This document shows positions 5,440 to 5,949 of a stretch of DNA of 5,949 bases, piece by piece (the stretch's first letter is position 1; every line of letters begins with the position of its first letter). A program made the position numbers and the translations under genes. The DNA comes from Nitrospirales bacterium (GTDB taxonomy: Bacteria; Nitrospirota; Nitrospiria; Nitrospirales; UBA8639): NCBI GenBank assembly GCA_013817135.1, contig JACDDF010000165.1, positions 1 through 5,949 of the forward strand. The letters run 5' to 3'. The notes under the pieces were generated by a model. That model did not search any database. It was not told the origin of the DNA and worked only from the letters and a program-made list of their open reading frames with translations.

Positions 5440-5612
5440 TGTAATTTGGAAGGACATCGCGTTGAGCATGCCTGGTGTGTTGTCAATCGTGGGATGAGGC
5501 CTTCGAAATGTTTGGTAAGGAATCGTGTGGTGTGAAGTCTGCGAGCCCTGTGGCCTTGGTGCTAGTATGATAATGAGTTCTGCCGATAGGGTTGCTCCGA
5601 TCATTCTTTTAA

Positions 5613-5622
5613 CAGGTACCTG
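5613..5622. repeat. 10-bp palindrome upstream of the right-end gene
   Basis: CAGGTACCTG is a perfect 10-bp palindrome ending 32 nt before the ATG at 5655. It could be a binding site for a dimeric regulator, but a single palindrome of this size is weak evidence. Confidence 0.25.
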
Positions 5623-5654
5623 CTTTGTAGGGGTGCTGATACCAGGAGGCTGCC

Positions 5655-5949
5655 ATGTTTGGTCCTATTACTCTTCCATTTGGAGCGAAAATGTTGTTCA
5701 ACACCGTCAAGCTGAAACCCGGCATTACCTTCGATCAGGTTGAGCTGGCTGTTGGAGAAATGTGCATGGTTGTCAAGGAAACGTATGGTGGAGACAAAGG
5801 GGGCTTCATCGCCGGTCAGGTGTTCAAATATTCCGGTTTCGTATCTGACGAAGGGTCCCTTAGTGAATTAAAACCCGCAGATGACCATTACGCGATTGTG
5901 ACCTATTGGAGTTCATTTGAGGATCACGAAAAATCTCATGCCGATGAGC
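5655..5949 (+). CDS. Conserved hypothetical protein, ABM-like dimeric alpha/beta barrel, 3' truncated by window end
   Basis: The reading frame is open from ATG at 5655 to the window end (98 codons), with no stop. It begins MFGPITLPFGAKMLFNTVKL. The pattern strand (LFNTVKLKPG, 14-23), helix (FDQVELAVGEMCMVVKETYG, 26-45), strand (FIAGQVFKYSGFV, 50-62), strand (DHYAIVTYWSSFEDHEKSH, 78-96) matches the ferredoxin-like dimeric alpha/beta barrel seen in antibiotic biosynthesis monooxygenase (ABM)-like proteins. In particular, a W-x-S-x-E/F-x-x-H-E-x-S-H segment ends the visible part. I recall very similar proteins annotated only as hypothetical in Nitrospira-type genomes; no substrate is known. AGGAGG lies 5 nt before the ATG, a near-ideal ribosome binding site, which supports this start over the internal ATG at codon 13 and suggests high expression. 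It is the only plus-strand gene, divergent from the HNH gene. Confidence 0.85.
   Translation, partial: MFGPITLPFGAKMLFNTVKLKPGITFDQVELAVGEMCMVVKETYGGDKGGFIAGQVFKYSGFVSDEGSLSELKPADDHYAIVTYWSSFEDHEKSHADE

Larger units (their letters stand above)
5336..5654. other. Divergent intergenic region between the HNH gene and the right-end gene
   Basis: This 319-nt gap separates the minus-strand HNH gene from the plus-strand gene. I find no convincing coding frame. It holds a candidate HNH promoter (5411-5439), which overlaps a 6-bp inverted repeat (CCAGGA / TCCTGG, 12-nt loop, 5406-5429), and a 10-bp palindrome at 5613-5622. TATGAT at 5566-5571 is a good -10-like hexamer for the plus gene but has no matching -35 element. 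The rest shows nothing recognisable. Confidence 0.6.

Noticed and set aside
5561..5580. Sigma-70 promoter for the right-end gene using TATGAT
   Set aside because: No -35-like hexamer is present at 16-18 nt upstream, so the promoter cannot be supported.
4921..5604. Minus-strand frame of 227 codons covering the HNH gene and the divergent gap
   Set aside because: The overlapping HNH frame has clear CxxC and HH motifs and a ribosome binding site; the longer frame is Thr/Ser/Pro-rich with no domain and looks like a shadow.
1..5949. Mobile element, CRISPR array or phage remnant
   Set aside because: I saw no terminal repeats, transposase or integrase motifs, spaced direct repeats or phage structural genes; the toxin-antitoxin module alone does not show mobility.

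Overview
The window is about 6 kb of compact bacterial DNA of roughly balanced base composition. It holds eight well-supported genes on the minus strand and one truncated gene on the plus strand at the right edge. I recognise no rRNA, tRNA, CRISPR array, insertion sequence or phage gene. The gene mix suggests a Nitrospirota-like (Nitrospira-type) environmental bacterium: a PEP mutase fused to a nucleotidyltransferase, a YajD-type HNH protein, and two conserved unknowns that I loosely associate with Nitrospira-type genomes. This placement is an inference from memory of similar proteins, not a search result.

Layout in the minus-strand reading direction (right to left): a YajD-like HNH protein (5335-4982); a small conserved unknown (4901-4485); a stand-alone parvulin prolyl isomerase of PpiC type (4209-3928) followed by a strong hairpin; a 544-residue PEP mutase-nucleotidyltransferase fusion (3679-2045); a three-gene toxin-antitoxin-like operon made of an antitoxin (1969-1766), a RelE/ParE toxin (1759-1472) and a helical protein overlapping the toxin by 4 nt (1475-1152); and a membrane-anchored gluzincin metallopeptidase (1067-132). 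On the plus strand, divergent from the HNH gene across a 319-nt gap, a gene with a strong ribosome binding site starts at 5655 and runs off the window.

Functionally the genes look like separate small units, not one pathway. The only tight operon is the toxin-antitoxin cassette, with a 6-nt gap and then a 4-nt overlap. The most notable metabolic gene is the PEP mutase fusion. It has the residues expected for making phosphonopyruvate and carries its own nucleotidyltransferase domain, which points to a nucleotide-activated phosphonate. However, the usual pull enzyme (phosphonopyruvate decarboxylase) and the transaminase are not in this window. Non-coding observations include a four-run G-quadruplex motif upstream of ppiC, an inverted repeat over the possible toxin-antitoxin promoter, an inverted repeat upstream of the PEP mutase gene, and a possible 50-codon CxxCH micro-ORF between ppiC and the PEP mutase gene.
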